A DNA stretch of 64,000 bases from Janthinobacterium sp. CG3 (GCF_000344615.1 NZ_KB467824.1:1701741-1765740); one strand, 5' to 3'. Positions 18,701 through 27,470 are shown, counted from the first letter of the stretch. Program-made: numbers and translations. Notes: a model not told the origin generated them from the letters alone.

Positions 18701-19770
18701 GCGGGCTCCCGGGGTTGGTCCTGCGGCGGCGGCGCGAACGGCGCGCGGCGCAGCTCCAGGCTGTGTTCAAGGTTGGACAGTATGCGGTCGGCCTCGTCCA
18801 GCAGCGCCGGCAGGTGCGCCGGCGCCGCCAGTTGCAGGCGCGCCAGCAGCGCCCAGGCCTCGTCCAGCGCGCGCGCGGCGGCGCCGCTGTCGCGCCGGCG
18901 CCGGCTTTGCTGGACGGCGGCCAGCGCCTGGTCGGGCGCGGCCCACTCCAGCGACGGCATGGTCGCCACGTTCAGGCTGGCCAGGTCGAGCCTTTGCAAC
19001 AGCCGGCCGTGGGCCTGGAACAGCGCCTGCCCGGGCGGCAGCGCGAGCAGGCGCAGCGCGCTGGCGGCGGCCGGCAGTTCGAGGAACAGCCGGCGCAGCG
19101 ACCCGGCGTCGCTGGCGGGGGGCTGCGGCGTTGCCGACACGGCCGCCGGCGCGGCGGCGGCGGCCGGCGGCAACGGCGCCGCTTGCGCGCGCGCCTGCAA
19201 TATGGCGGCGAAATCGACGCTCTCGCCCAAGTCGACCGGCACGCAGTCGTCGACGGTCACGCCGAAGCGGGTGTAGCACAACTGGTTCAGGCCGGCGCGG
19301 AAGGCGTGCCACTCGTCCAGCGAGGTGCAGGGCGGCAGCTCCAGGTTGCCCTGGGCCAGCTCTAGCTGCAGCGCCGCCTGCAGCGCCGCGCCGAAGCGCG
19401 CCACGGCCAGGCGCGGTTGCGCCGGCGCCTCGCTGAGGAGATAGAGTTCGAAGCGTGGCGAGGCGGCCAGCGGGTCGGCCGCGTCGATCGCAAATTGCAG
19501 CCGCAGGCCCAGTTCCGGCGCTTGCGCGTACGGCGTCAGGTCGACGCCGTATGGCCCGGGATGGTAGCACCAGGCGCTTTCGCCGCGCGCCAGCGCCACC
19601 CGCGCGGCGCCGCCGCGGCGGGCGCGGTTGCCGGCGTCGAAAATTACCACCACGGCGCCGTCCGGCACACTGTCGCCGTCGGCCAGGCGCACGGCGATAT
19701 CGCCGGCGTGCGCGCCCAGCGCGGCGGCATCGACGGCGGCGCGGCGCGCCGGCCAGTGGAACAGCGCCAT
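18697..19770 (-). CDS. Unknown protein, possible divergent SPFH domain
   Basis: A 357-residue protein not recognised as a named family. The first 190 residues have a beta-rich pattern (VVVIFDAGNRARRGGAARVALARGE, then LRLQFAIDAADP and FELYLLSEAP). A helix ending in FRAGLNQLCYTRFGVTVDDCVPVDL follows, echoing the SPFH tail LQGALKLRLAQYGLAVVQVETL of the downstream scaffold gene. An Ala/Pro linker near 200 leads to a helical C-terminal half. The start is placed at 19770 because this ATG follows the previous stop by one base; an in-frame upstream start would run into the neighbour. The stop overlaps the next start by four bases. Paralogy with the SPFH gene is inference. Confidence 0.6.
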   Translation of the reverse strand: MALFHWPARRAAVDAAALGAHAGDIAVRLADGDSVPDGAVVVIFDAGNRARRGGAARVALARGESAWCYHPGPYGVDLTPYAQAPELGLRLQFAIDAADPLAASPRFELYLLSEAPAQPRLAVARFGAALQAALQLELAQGNLELPPCTSLDEWHAFRAGLNQLCYTRFGVTVDDCVPVDLGESVDFAAILQARAQAAPLPPAAAAAPAAVSATPQPPASDAGSLRRLFLELPAAASALRLLALPPGQALFQAHGRLLQRLDLASLNVATMPSLEWAAPDQALAAVQQSRRRRDSGAAARALDEAWALLARLQLAAPAHLPALLDEADRILSNLEHSLELRRAPFAPPPQDQPREPA

Positions 19771-19771
19771 G

Positions 19772-20362
19772 TCAGGCCGGCACCGGCTCGACGCCGAAGG
19801 TGGCGCCATGCAGTTGGAAGTGCGGCGCCGGCGCGCGGTCGAATGGCCAGACGCGTTCGCATTCGCCGTCGCCGTCCAGGCGTCCGCGCAACAGCACCGC
19901 GCCGCCGCCGTCCACTACCCGCAACAGCGGCTGCTCGCGTATCAGGCGTGCGGCGAACGGCGCCTCGGCCGCCAGCTTCAGGATGATGTGCCAGAGCGGC
20001 CCCTGCGCCAGGAAATGCAGGGTCCAGCAGCCGTCGTCGGTGCTCAGTTGTGCCAGCGCGGCGCCGCTGGAGGCGGCCCGCAGCATGCCGCGGCTGCCGT
20101 GCCACACCGGCTCGTTGGCCGCCGCGGCGCCCTGGCAGTGGCGCCGCTCGTGCGTCAAATGGCGGAAGCGGCCCAGCGTCAGCGGCGACTGCGCCAGCGC
20201 GCGCCGCTCGTTCAGCGTCAGCGCGCGCGTGCCGTCGAGCGCGGCCAGCATGGTGGCGTCGGCCAGCATCAGGCGATCGCCGTCCACCGCGCGCGCCAAT
20301 AGCAGGCGCTCTTGTAGTTTGCCGTCCACGGCCCGCTGGCCAGGCTGGTTTTTCGCATTCAC
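19772..20362 (-). CDS. Hypothetical protein of the kinase/SPFH operon
   Basis: A 196-residue protein of unknown function. It begins with GTG at 20362, which overlaps the stop of the preceding gene (GTGA), with GAGGAG seven bases upstream. The longer open frame upstream is antisense-like sequence overlapping that neighbour. No signal peptide or membrane segment is visible. A stretch DDGCWTLHFLAQGPLWHIILKL resembles DGGSWTLQLLKGESLPIRLAVY in the neighbouring 436-residue protein, so the two may share a small domain. It lies second in a four-gene run joined by overlaps. Confidence 0.6.
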   Translation of the reverse strand: MNAKNQPGQRAVDGKLQERLLLARAVDGDRLMLADATMLAALDGTRALTLNERRALAQSPLTLGRFRHLTHERRHCQGAAAANEPVWHGSRGMLRAASSGAALAQLSTDDGCWTLHFLAQGPLWHIILKLAAEAPFAARLIREQPLLRVVDGGGAVLLRGRLDGDGECERVWPFDRAPAPHFQLHGATFGVEPVPA

Positions 20363-21669
20363 ATCGTTCTCCTCGGTGTCATCGCCCCGTTTGCCAATCC
20401 CGTCGCCGCCGCCGCGCTGGCCGCTTGTAATCTGCTTATCGCCTCGTTGCGCCGTTTGCGTAGGGTCGGCATTGAAATCCGGTCCAATCCCGCCAATTGC
20501 TGCAAGGTCGGCAATTCGCCGGTGGCGGGATCGCGCCAGGCGTCGGGATAGCTGTCGTCCGCGCTGCCCAGCAGCTTTTGGTAAACCGCCAGCCGGATCG
20601 GCAGCGATTCCCCCTTCAGCAATTGCAGCGTCCAACTGCCGCCGTCCTGCGCCGCACTGGCCTGTTCAATATAGCGGGGGGGCAGGGAAACGCCGTCGGC
20701 GGCGGCCTCGTCGCGCGCGGCCTGCGCCGGTAACGCCGCGGCGGCCGGCGGCGGCGCCGCGTCCTCCCCCTCTTCCCGCGGGCCGTCCTCGAACTCATCG
20801 GCCGCCGCGGCGAGGATCTGGTCGACGCCGCCGGCCGGCTCCGGCTCGGCCATCACGCGCCAGTAATCCTCCAGCCACAGCGCGGCCTCGCCGGCGTCGC
20901 CGTGCCAGTCTTCGGCGCTATCCCTGTTCGACGACAGCTCTTCATAGTCGCCAATCTCCGCCAGCATCGCCGCGATGGTCGCCGGGTTGTTCTTCAGGCT
21001 GGCGAAGCGCTTCGATTTGGTATGCAGCGGACCGGGGGCGGCGCCGAAGCGCTCCAGCGTTTCGCTCCAGCGGATGATCCAGTCGGCCTGGCAGCCGGCG
21101 ATCGACTTCATTTGCCTGGTCTCGATCGGAACGCCGTCTTGCGCGCGCCCCAGGATCGCCGCGACCTGGGCGGCGTGCTGGCGCCAGCCGGCGAACAGCG
21201 CCGCAATCTCGTGGTAGGCGGTGTCGAGCATGCGGTAGGTGTACATTTTGTTCGGCGAGCAGGCCCGCCCCAGCGCCACCTGGTAGCCGTCGGAGTCGAC
21301 CTTGTCGCGCAGGCCGGCGTACATATCGTTGACCTTTTTGCGCAACATGGCGTCGCCGCCGACGGCGCCGCCGGCGTCGCGCGCCAGGGCGGCGACGAAG
21401 CCGTCCCAGTAGCCGGGCTGCGCCTGCAATTCATAGACCAGGCTCAGGGCCAGCTCGAACACGCTCTCGCCGTAGCTGTTGCCGGCGGCGTCGGCGCGCG
21501 CGCCCCTGGCGCCGCGGCGCAAGCCCGCCGCCACCGCGTCGGTATACCAGTCCAACAGCGGCACCGGGCCGGCGTCGGCCTGTTTGAACGCCTGCAACGA
21601 GCACTGGCCGAGCAGCTTGCGCACCTGCTCCCAGCCGTGTTCCTGGTATCTGGTCCCTGGCAAACGCAT
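20359..21669 (-). CDS. Unknown protein with C-terminal HTH-like segment
   Basis: A 436-residue soluble protein, first gene of the kinase/SPFH operon. The first 300 residues are mostly helical with no recognised domain. An acidic, Ala/Pro-rich linker follows (around EDGPREEGEDAAPPP). The end carries SWTLQLLKGESLPIRL and then LPTLQQLAGLDRISMPTLRKRRNEAISRL, which reads as a helix-turn-helix like sigma region 4 or a sigma-like regulator. The start MRLPGTRYQE at 21669 has GGGA upstream; an in-frame ATG at 21723 has no ribosome site. As the first gene it may regulate the operon, but that is inference. Confidence 0.6.
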   Translation of the reverse strand: MRLPGTRYQEHGWEQVRKLLGQCSLQAFKQADAGPVPLLDWYTDAVAAGLRRGARGARADAAGNSYGESVFELALSLVYELQAQPGYWDGFVAALARDAGGAVGGDAMLRKKVNDMYAGLRDKVDSDGYQVALGRACSPNKMYTYRMLDTAYHEIAALFAGWRQHAAQVAAILGRAQDGVPIETRQMKSIAGCQADWIIRWSETLERFGAAPGPLHTKSKRFASLKNNPATIAAMLAEIGDYEELSSNRDSAEDWHGDAGEAALWLEDYWRVMAEPEPAGGVDQILAAAADEFEDGPREEGEDAAPPPAAAALPAQAARDEAAADGVSLPPRYIEQASAAQDGGSWTLQLLKGESLPIRLAVYQKLLGSADDSYPDAWRDPATGELPTLQQLAGLDRISMPTLRKRRNEAISRLQAASAAAATGLANGAMTPRRTM

Positions 21670-21862
21670 ATTTCCCTGTCGTGAAAGCGCGCCGAAGGAC
21701 TTCGACGGACGCGTCAAAATCATGCCATACGCCGAACCCGGCCATTGCCCCGGTTACAGGGCGAATTCGGCTTCTGTTCGGCGCTCCGGGCGGCGCCGGC
21801 TTCCGGTTACGGCAACCTTGCTGATATACTCACAAGCCTCTGGATATTACCAAGGTAACATC

Positions 21863-22417
21863 ATGCCCGCATTTTCCCCCGTCACCCTGACAACCGAGCG
21901 CCTGACGTTGCGCTCCATCGAAAAGAGCGACGCCGACGCCCATTTCGCCATTTTTTCCGATCCCGCGGTGATGCGCTATTGGAGCAGCGTCGCCTGGACC
22001 GACATGGCCCAGGCCCACGCCGAAGTCCAGCGGACACTGGACGCCTACGCCGACGGCTCTACCCTGTGCCTGGGGGTTGTCTTGCGCACCACCGGCGAGA
22101 TGGTCGGCGTTGTCACGCTGTACTCCATCCACCACGAGAGCCGCCGCTGCGGTTTGGGCTACGCGCTGGCCCAGGCGCACTGGGGCAAGGGCTATTTGGG
22201 GGAGGCGGTGGCGACGATGCTGGCGCATGGCTTCGGCGAACTGAACCTGAACCGCGTCGAAGCCGACGTCGATCCGCGCAACAGCGCCTCCGAGAAGCTG
22301 CTGCAACGCATGGGCTTTCAGAAGGAGGGTTACATGCCGCAACGCTGGATCGTCAACGGCGAAGTCGGCGATACCGTTTTTTACGGGCTGCTGCGCAGCG
22401 GCTGGGAAAACCGCTGA
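21863..22417 (+). CDS. GNAT N-acetyltransferase, RimJ/RimL type
   Basis: A 184-residue acetyltransferase. It starts with the RimJ/RimL pattern (TTERLTLRSIEKSDADAHF) and has the acetyl-CoA binding region RRCGLGYALAQAHWGKGYLGEA, followed by LNRVEADVDPRNSASEKLLQRMGFQKEG. Members acetylate N termini of ribosomal proteins or small amines. The start at 21863 is chosen because AAGGT lies seven bases upstream; longer in-frame extension overlaps the divergent operon. TATACT at 21825-21830 is a candidate -10. Confidence 0.88.
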   Translation: MPAFSPVTLTTERLTLRSIEKSDADAHFAIFSDPAVMRYWSSVAWTDMAQAHAEVQRTLDAYADGSTLCLGVVLRTTGEMVGVVTLYSIHHESRRCGLGYALAQAHWGKGYLGEAVATMLAHGFGELNLNRVEADVDPRNSASEKLLQRMGFQKEGYMPQRWIVNGEVGDTVFYGLLRSGWENR

Positions 22418-22482
22418 GGCGCTCGCCGGCGGCGTTCGCTTAAGGTGGATGCGGCGAGCGTGGCTGGCCCGGTGTCGACGTT

Positions 22483-22516
22483 GTCGGGTTACGCGCGCTT
22501 TGCGCGCTAAGCCGAC
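22483..22516. repeat. Dispersed palindrome, family A copy 3
   Basis: GTCGGGTTACGCGCGC and GCGCGCTAAGCCGAC form long inverted arms around TTT, between the convergent GNAT and transpeptidase genes. It belongs to the same family as 1895-1924 and may also act as a bidirectional transcript end. Confidence 0.6.
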
Positions 22517-22548
22517 CCGCGAAAATCGACCGTCGAGCGGCCCGGGCT

Positions 22549-25500
22549 TTACTTGGCGGCGGGCGGATTGCGCGCCAGCAGCGCCGACAGCACCGCCGCC
22601 ACCACCGGCGCCGCGTGTTCGCCGCCGCTGCCGTCGGAGTGGCTGACGAAGGCCGCCACGGCGATGCGCTGGCGCCGGCCCGGCAGGCTGCCCGGTTCCA
22701 GCCAGCCGGTGAACCAGACCGTGGCCAGTTCGCGCCGCGTGCCATCGGGCAGCACGACGCTGGAGGGCGCCGTGCCGGTCTTGCCGTACAGGCCGCGCCG
22801 CAGCGGCGCCAGCGCCGGCGCGCCGAACGCGCCGGCGGCGGTGCCGATGTCGACCACGCCTTTCATGCCGGCGCGGATGCGGTCGAGCCGAACCTCCAGC
22901 GGCGCCGCCGCGGCGGCCTTGGCGCCGACGCCGTCCAACGCCAGCAGCAGGCGCGGCGCCACCACCCGCCCCTGGCCGATGGCGGCCGAGGCCAGCGCCA
23001 TTTGCAGCGGCGTCGTTTGCATGCGCAGGCCGATCGCCATCTGGCGCAGCTCGTGGCGGGTGTGGATGGTGTCGATGTGCGACGGCGTGGCCTGCAAGGC
23101 GTCCCAGCTCGACCAGTTGAAGTCGGCCGGCAGCAGGCCGCCGTCGAGGCGCAGCGCCTGCTCGAAGCCGAGCCGGTGCGCGGCGGCGACGATGGGCCGC
23201 ACCGCGTCCAGCGCGGCCGGCTCCAAGGCCTGCAAGTCGGGCGCGCCGCCGTCGGGGCGGCCGAACAGGCTGCGGTCGCTCAATTCGCCGGTCCAGGCGA
23301 ACCAGGTGTTCAGGCTGTAGGTCAGCGCCTGCGCCAGGCCGAGCCGGCCGTCCTGGGCGCGCCGGTCCAGGCTTTGCTCGCGGTAGTTGGTGATGTGCGC
23401 CCGGCGCGCGTCGAGCGGATAGGTGGCGGCGTCGGTCTGGAAGCCGAAGCCGCGCTGGCGCGCCGCCCGGTTGATGGCCGGCAGCGCCGGCCCGGCCAGC
23501 AGCGCCTCGATGGCCGGGTCGCTGCCGGCGGCCATTTCCAGGCCCAGCGCGCTGATTACCTTGAAGGTCGAACCGGGACTCTGGTGGGCGCCGCCGTCGT
23601 GCTGCAGCGCCGGCAGGCGCAAGGGGCTGCCGGCCGGATTGACCCGGTCGAAGTCGCGCACCTCGGCCCAGTTGTCGGCGCCGACGGCGGCCGCGCCGGC
23701 GCCCGCCGCCGCCAGCACGTCGCCGCTTTCGGCGTCGAGGAAGACCAGGCCGGCGCGCCGCCCCGGCGGCGGCGCCTGGCCGCCGGCGCAGACCTTGCCG
23801 TTCCAGCGGCCGCGGCGCATGCCGACGCAGTCAAGCGCGCCCTGGCTCAGCGTTTGCAGCGCCAGCTCGAGCGACAGCGTCGCCTCGGCCGGCGCGGACA
23901 GGCGCCCGAGCATGCCGGCCACGCTGTTGTCGTGCTGCGGATTCAGCCCCAGCAGCGGCGCCAGGCCGGCCGCCGTCGCCGCCGCGGTCGGCGCGCCGTC
24001 GGCCCACAACAGGACGCCGTCGCGGTCGCGCAGCAGCACCGGCGCGGCGACGCGCGCCGCGCCGCGCACCGGCGCCAAGGCGCCGCCGTCGAGCGGCTGC
24101 CACAGCAGTTTGCCGGCCGCCACGCGCAGGTGGCGGTATTGCTGGTCCTTCTGGCCGCCAAGCGTGGACACGTCGAGCGGGCGCACCTCGAGGCGCAGCG
24201 CGCGCGCGCCGGCCAACGGCGTCAGCGTCAGGTGCTGGACCGCGTCGGGCGCCGGGCAGGCGCGCCCGCTGCAAGCCGGCCGGACGTGGGCGCGCGCGCC
24301 GTCGACGCCGGCCAGGCGCCCGGCCAGCAGCAGTTCAAACGCCTCGGCGCCGCTGGCCGGGCGCGCCAGCGCCAGCGTCAAGGTCAATGTCGGGCCGGGC
24401 GCGGCCGAGCCGCCCGCCGACGGCCACTGCGCCGCGCGCTGCCACGGCGCCCAGCCCCGCGGCAGTTCGGCGAACAGGCGCGCCGCCACCGCCGGCATGT
24501 GTTCGCTGGTCGGCACGCCGGCGGCGCCGGCGCGCGCTTGCCACAGGTCCGGCGCGGCGCCGGCCTTGGCGCGCCACGCCAGCAGGCGCAGTTCGCCGTT
24601 GAAGATGTCGACCTGCTGGCGCAGGTAGGCGCCGTCGGCGTGCTGGTAGAGCCGCTTGATCAGTTTGACGCCGGCGGCGTCGAGCCGCACGCCGCCCCAG
24701 CCGGCCAGCTCGGCGGCGCGCGCCGAGGCGTCCGCCGCGGCCCACAGCGCCAGGTCGCGCGGCACCAGCTCGACCCGCCCGGCGGCGGACAGGCGCAGCA
24801 TGCCGCGCGCCTGCAAGTCGAGGAACAGGGCCTGGTCCTCCAGCGCCGTCGATGGCGCCGCCGGCACCAGGTAGGAGCCGGGCGCGAGGCGCGCGCTGAC
24901 CGGCTTGCCGCGCGCCGGGAAGGCCGTCACCAGCGCCTTCGCCGGTACGCCGTCCGCCACGGCACGGTATAACTGCACCAGCAATTCACCGGCCCGCGGG
25001 CAGGCCGCGCTGGCGCGGCGTTCAAGACGCAGCGCCGTGTCGGCGCCCCACAACAACCAGCCGTGCTGGCGCAGCGCCACCTGGGCGCTGGCGCCTTCGA
25101 CGATCTGGCCCAGGCTGGCGTCGCTGACCCAGCGCGCCACGCCCTGCCCGCTGCGCCAGCTCAGTTGCAGCGGCTGGCCATCGGCATCGGCGAAATCGGC
25201 CAGCGCCAGGCCGCTGATCTGCACCTCGGGCATGGCGGCGCCGGTGTTGCCGCGCGCGTCGGCGCCGTCGGCCACCAGCAGCACGTTGCGCAGGGTCACG
25301 GCGGCGGCGCCGACGCCGTCGTTGCGCGCCACCCAACGCCGCACGTCGTCGAAGCGGTAACCCAGGCGCAGCGGCGCCAGGCGCGGCTTGGCCGGGTCCA
25401 GCAACTGGCTGCACAGGTCGACCCGCACCGGCGCGGCGGCGCGCACGCCGGCGGCGATCAGCAGGACGCCGCCGGCTTTCAGCTGCAGCGTCAGCGCGGC

Positions 25501-25827
25501 CCGGGTCGGCACGCTGAAGGCGGCGCCCGGCAGCACCGCCTGGTAGGCCTGCAGCGCGCGCGCGTCGTCCGCCGCGCCCGGCGCCAGCGCGCCCAGATGG
25601 CGGGCGTGGCCGACGATCAGCGCGGCGCCCGCCACGCCCGCCAGCGCGCCGACCAGGCCGAGCCAGAATGCCGGCGCCGGGCCGCCGGCGCCCGCGCGCG
25701 CGCCCGGCAGCCGCGCCGCCAATGTGCGCGCCGGCGCGACCGCACCGGCGCGCACATTGGCGGCGCGGCGGCGCGCCCGCCGACGCTCGGCCAGCCCTTG
25801 CAATACGGTGTGGATGAAGCGTGCCAT
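22549..25827 (-). CDS. Large protein with C-terminal penicillin-binding transpeptidase domain
   Basis: A 1092-residue protein. A cytoplasmic basic N terminus and one transmembrane helix (about residues 40-65) precede roughly 580 periplasmic residues of no recognised family, then a transpeptidase domain. Active-site motifs are complete: SPGSTFK with serine near 753, SLN near 838, KTGTA near 1016. There is no GT51 domain, and the N-terminal region does not look like the class B PBP dimerisation module, so the architecture is unusual. It could crosslink peptidoglycan or be a specialised acyl-serine enzyme. The start at 25827 has AGAGGGG upstream. It lies next to the kinase/SPFH operon in the same orientation but separated by the opposing GNAT gene. 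Confidence 0.75.
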   Translation of the reverse strand: MARFIHTVLQGLAERRRARRRAANVRAGAVAPARTLAARLPGARAGAGGPAPAFWLGLVGALAGVAGAALIVGHARHLGALAPGAADDARALQAYQAVLPGAAFSVPTRAALTLQLKAGGVLLIAAGVRAAAPVRVDLCSQLLDPAKPRLAPLRLGYRFDDVRRWVARNDGVGAAAVTLRNVLLVADGADARGNTGAAMPEVQISGLALADFADADGQPLQLSWRSGQGVARWVSDASLGQIVEGASAQVALRQHGWLLWGADTALRLERRASAACPRAGELLVQLYRAVADGVPAKALVTAFPARGKPVSARLAPGSYLVPAAPSTALEDQALFLDLQARGMLRLSAAGRVELVPRDLALWAAADASARAAELAGWGGVRLDAAGVKLIKRLYQHADGAYLRQQVDIFNGELRLLAWRAKAGAAPDLWQARAGAAGVPTSEHMPAVAARLFAELPRGWAPWQRAAQWPSAGGSAAPGPTLTLTLALARPASGAEAFELLLAGRLAGVDGARAHVRPACSGRACPAPDAVQHLTLTPLAGARALRLEVRPLDVSTLGGQKDQQYRHLRVAAGKLLWQPLDGGALAPVRGAARVAAPVLLRDRDGVLLWADGAPTAAATAAGLAPLLGLNPQHDNSVAGMLGRLSAPAEATLSLELALQTLSQGALDCVGMRRGRWNGKVCAGGQAPPPGRRAGLVFLDAESGDVLAAAGAGAAAVGADNWAEVRDFDRVNPAGSPLRLPALQHDGGAHQSPGSTFKVISALGLEMAAGSDPAIEALLAGPALPAINRAARQRGFGFQTDAATYPLDARRAHITNYREQSLDRRAQDGRLGLAQALTYSLNTWFAWTGELSDRSLFGRPDGGAPDLQALEPAALDAVRPIVAAAHRLGFEQALRLDGGLLPADFNWSSWDALQATPSHIDTIHTRHELRQMAIGLRMQTTPLQMALASAAIGQGRVVAPRLLLALDGVGAKAAAAAPLEVRLDRIRAGMKGVVDIGTAAGAFGAPALAPLRRGLYGKTGTAPSSVVLPDGTRRELATVWFTGWLEPGSLPGRRQRIAVAAFVSHSDGSGGEHAAPVVAAVLSALLARNPPAAK

Positions 25828-26094
25828 CGGCCCCTCTTGAGCGTGAAGTGAGCGCGCCCGGCGCGGCGCCGGCGGTCTCACCAGCCTATAGCGGAGGGCC
25901 GGGCAAATCGGCCGCGCCGGCGCGCGCCGTGGCCTGCGCCGCATGAAATTCGGCGCCCGACCGCCAAACACAATCCGGCGGCCGTTATTTGCAGTTTATC
26001 CCGCAAAAAGCGCCCCCTGTCGCAATCCCGTGGCGGCGGACCCGGCGCGCCGTTAAAGTTCACCCATACCCACTCCCCCCTGAAAGGAAATATC

Positions 26095-26364
26095 ATGAAA
26101 GTTCTCAAAAACATGGAAATCGTCTTCACCGTTGCCGCCGCTCTTGCCTGCGCCGCCGCGTACGTCAGCGTCAGCCAGCCGCGGCAGCAAGCGCCGGCCG
26201 GCGCCATCGCCGCCCTGGCCGCCCCGGCCGCCAACGCCAATGCCGCCACGCCGATTCAAGTGGTGGTCATCCGCGGCAAACGCATGACCGCGCAAGAAAA
26301 AATCCAGTCGCTGCAGGAAGAACGCAAGGAAGCCATGCTGGCCCTAAATGAGAACAAGGCGTGA
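26095..26364 (+). CDS. Small exported or membrane-anchored hypothetical protein
   Basis: An 89-residue protein with an N-terminal hydrophobic segment (IVFTVAAALACAAAYVSV) acting as signal or anchor, a short Ala/Pro linker, and a charged C-terminal helix (MTAQEKIQSLQEERKEAML). The AAAGGAAATATC leader gives a good ribosome binding site. No family is recognised. It stands between the divergent transpeptidase gene and the YXWGXW-repeat gene. Confidence 0.65.
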   Translation: MKVLKNMEIVFTVAAALACAAAYVSVSQPRQQAPAGAIAALAAPAANANAATPIQVVVIRGKRMTAQEKIQSLQEERKEAMLALNENKA

Positions 26365-26556
26365 TCGCCCCACCCGGCCCGGACGCCGGCCCGGGCGGAA
26401 CCCCAGGCAGGCGCGCCGAGCGCGCGGCCGTCTGTTCGCCATTGAACATGAGCTTGTGCAAATAGTGTGTCAAATGTAAAGAGTTGCATCGGTTGCGCCA
26501 GCGCGCCCAACACCCCGCTATAGTCCATTTCAAGTAATAACGAAATGGAGACACGG

Positions 26557-27345
26557 ATGAAACCCAATTTCTACGCAGCAGCAATGCTCGCCATCAGCTC
26601 GGCCGCCTTCCTGCCGACACAAGCGATGGCCCAAATCGACGTCAACATTGCCATCAGCGATGCGCCGCCCCCGCCCAGATTCGAAAGTGCGCCACAAGCG
26701 CGCCGCGGCTACGCGTGGGCGCCCGGATACTGGAACTGGGACGGCCGCCGCCACGTGTGGGCCGCCGGCCAGTGGCAGCCGGAGCGCCAGGGCAGCCAGT
26801 ACCGCCCCGCCCAGTGGGTGCGCGAGAACGACGGCTGGCGCCTGAACCAGGGTGGCTGGGTCGCGCTGCAAGCCCATCCGGTGGCCGTCGACTACGTGCA
26901 AGTGGCGCCGCCGCCGCCACGCTATGAACGCACACCGCGCGCGCGCCACGGCTATGTCTGGTCGCCGGGCCATTGGGAATGGCGCGGCCGGCGCCACGCC
27001 TGGGTGGCCGGCAACTGGATCGCCGAACGCCGCGGCTACGTCTACCGCAACCCCGCCTGGGCCCAGCGCGACGGCCGCTGGTACATGGAACAGGGCCGCT
27101 GGTCGCAGCACGGCGGACGCGGCGATAGCGACCGCGACGGCATCCCGAACCGCTACGACCGCGACAACAATAATGTACCGGTGCGATACGAGCGCGAGCA
27201 CGACCGCGACCGCGACGGCGTGCCCGACAGCCGCGACCACGACCGCGACAACGACGGCGTGCCGAACCACCGCGACCCGGACCGCGACAATGACGGCGTG
27301 CCGAACCGCTACGACAGCCGGCCGGATAATCCGCGCCGCAACTAA
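26557..27345 (+). CDS. Secreted YXWGXW-repeat protein with Asp-rich C-terminal repeats
   Basis: A 262-residue exported protein. A signal peptide ends near TQAMA. Two blocks follow of tryptophan-rich repeats of the YXWGXW/BcpO-related kind (YAWAPGYWNWDGRRHVWAAGQW and a second copy YVWSPGHWEWRGRRHAWVAGNW, about 95 residues apart). The C terminus has at least four short repeats of the form DRDxDGVPNxxD, like thrombospondin type 3 calcium-binding repeats. Periplasmic or outer-membrane location is likely; function is unknown. GGAG ten bases upstream supports the ATG at 26557 rather than the one at 26545. Confidence 0.8.
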   Translation: MKPNFYAAAMLAISSAAFLPTQAMAQIDVNIAISDAPPPPRFESAPQARRGYAWAPGYWNWDGRRHVWAAGQWQPERQGSQYRPAQWVRENDGWRLNQGGWVALQAHPVAVDYVQVAPPPPRYERTPRARHGYVWSPGHWEWRGRRHAWVAGNWIAERRGYVYRNPAWAQRDGRWYMEQGRWSQHGGRGDSDRDGIPNRYDRDNNNVPVRYEREHDRDRDGVPDSRDHDRDNDGVPNHRDPDRDNDGVPNRYDSRPDNPRRN

Positions 27346-27368
27346 TAGATGGCGCATGGCGGGCGCCC

Positions 27369-27400
27369 GGGGTCGAACCGCAAGGTCCGACCCCGTTTTT
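27369..27400 (+). terminator. Terminator, also family B dispersed palindrome copy 1
   Basis: GGGGTCGAACC and GGTCCGACCCC pair around GCAA, then GTTTTT follows. It terminates the YXWGXW-repeat gene. The same GGGGTCGGACC core recurs at 41478-41507, with related pieces near 31337-31390 and 58773-58795. Confidence 0.75.
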
Positions 27401-27470
27401 ACGTCCGCAGCTTCGGTCCAGCCCAGCTCTTCTGTATTACAATCCCGGCACGATTGATAGCTCAGCAGGG

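Noticed and set aside
22615..24972. A 785-residue plus-strand frame antisense to the transpeptidase gene
   Set aside because: Amino-acid composition is that of a GC-rich shadow; the minus-strand frame has intact SxxK, SxN and KTG motifs.
12947..25827. Reading the kinase/SPFH/transpeptidase region as a mobile island
   Set aside because: No integrase, insertion sequence, tRNA or direct repeats flank it, and base composition matches its neighbours.
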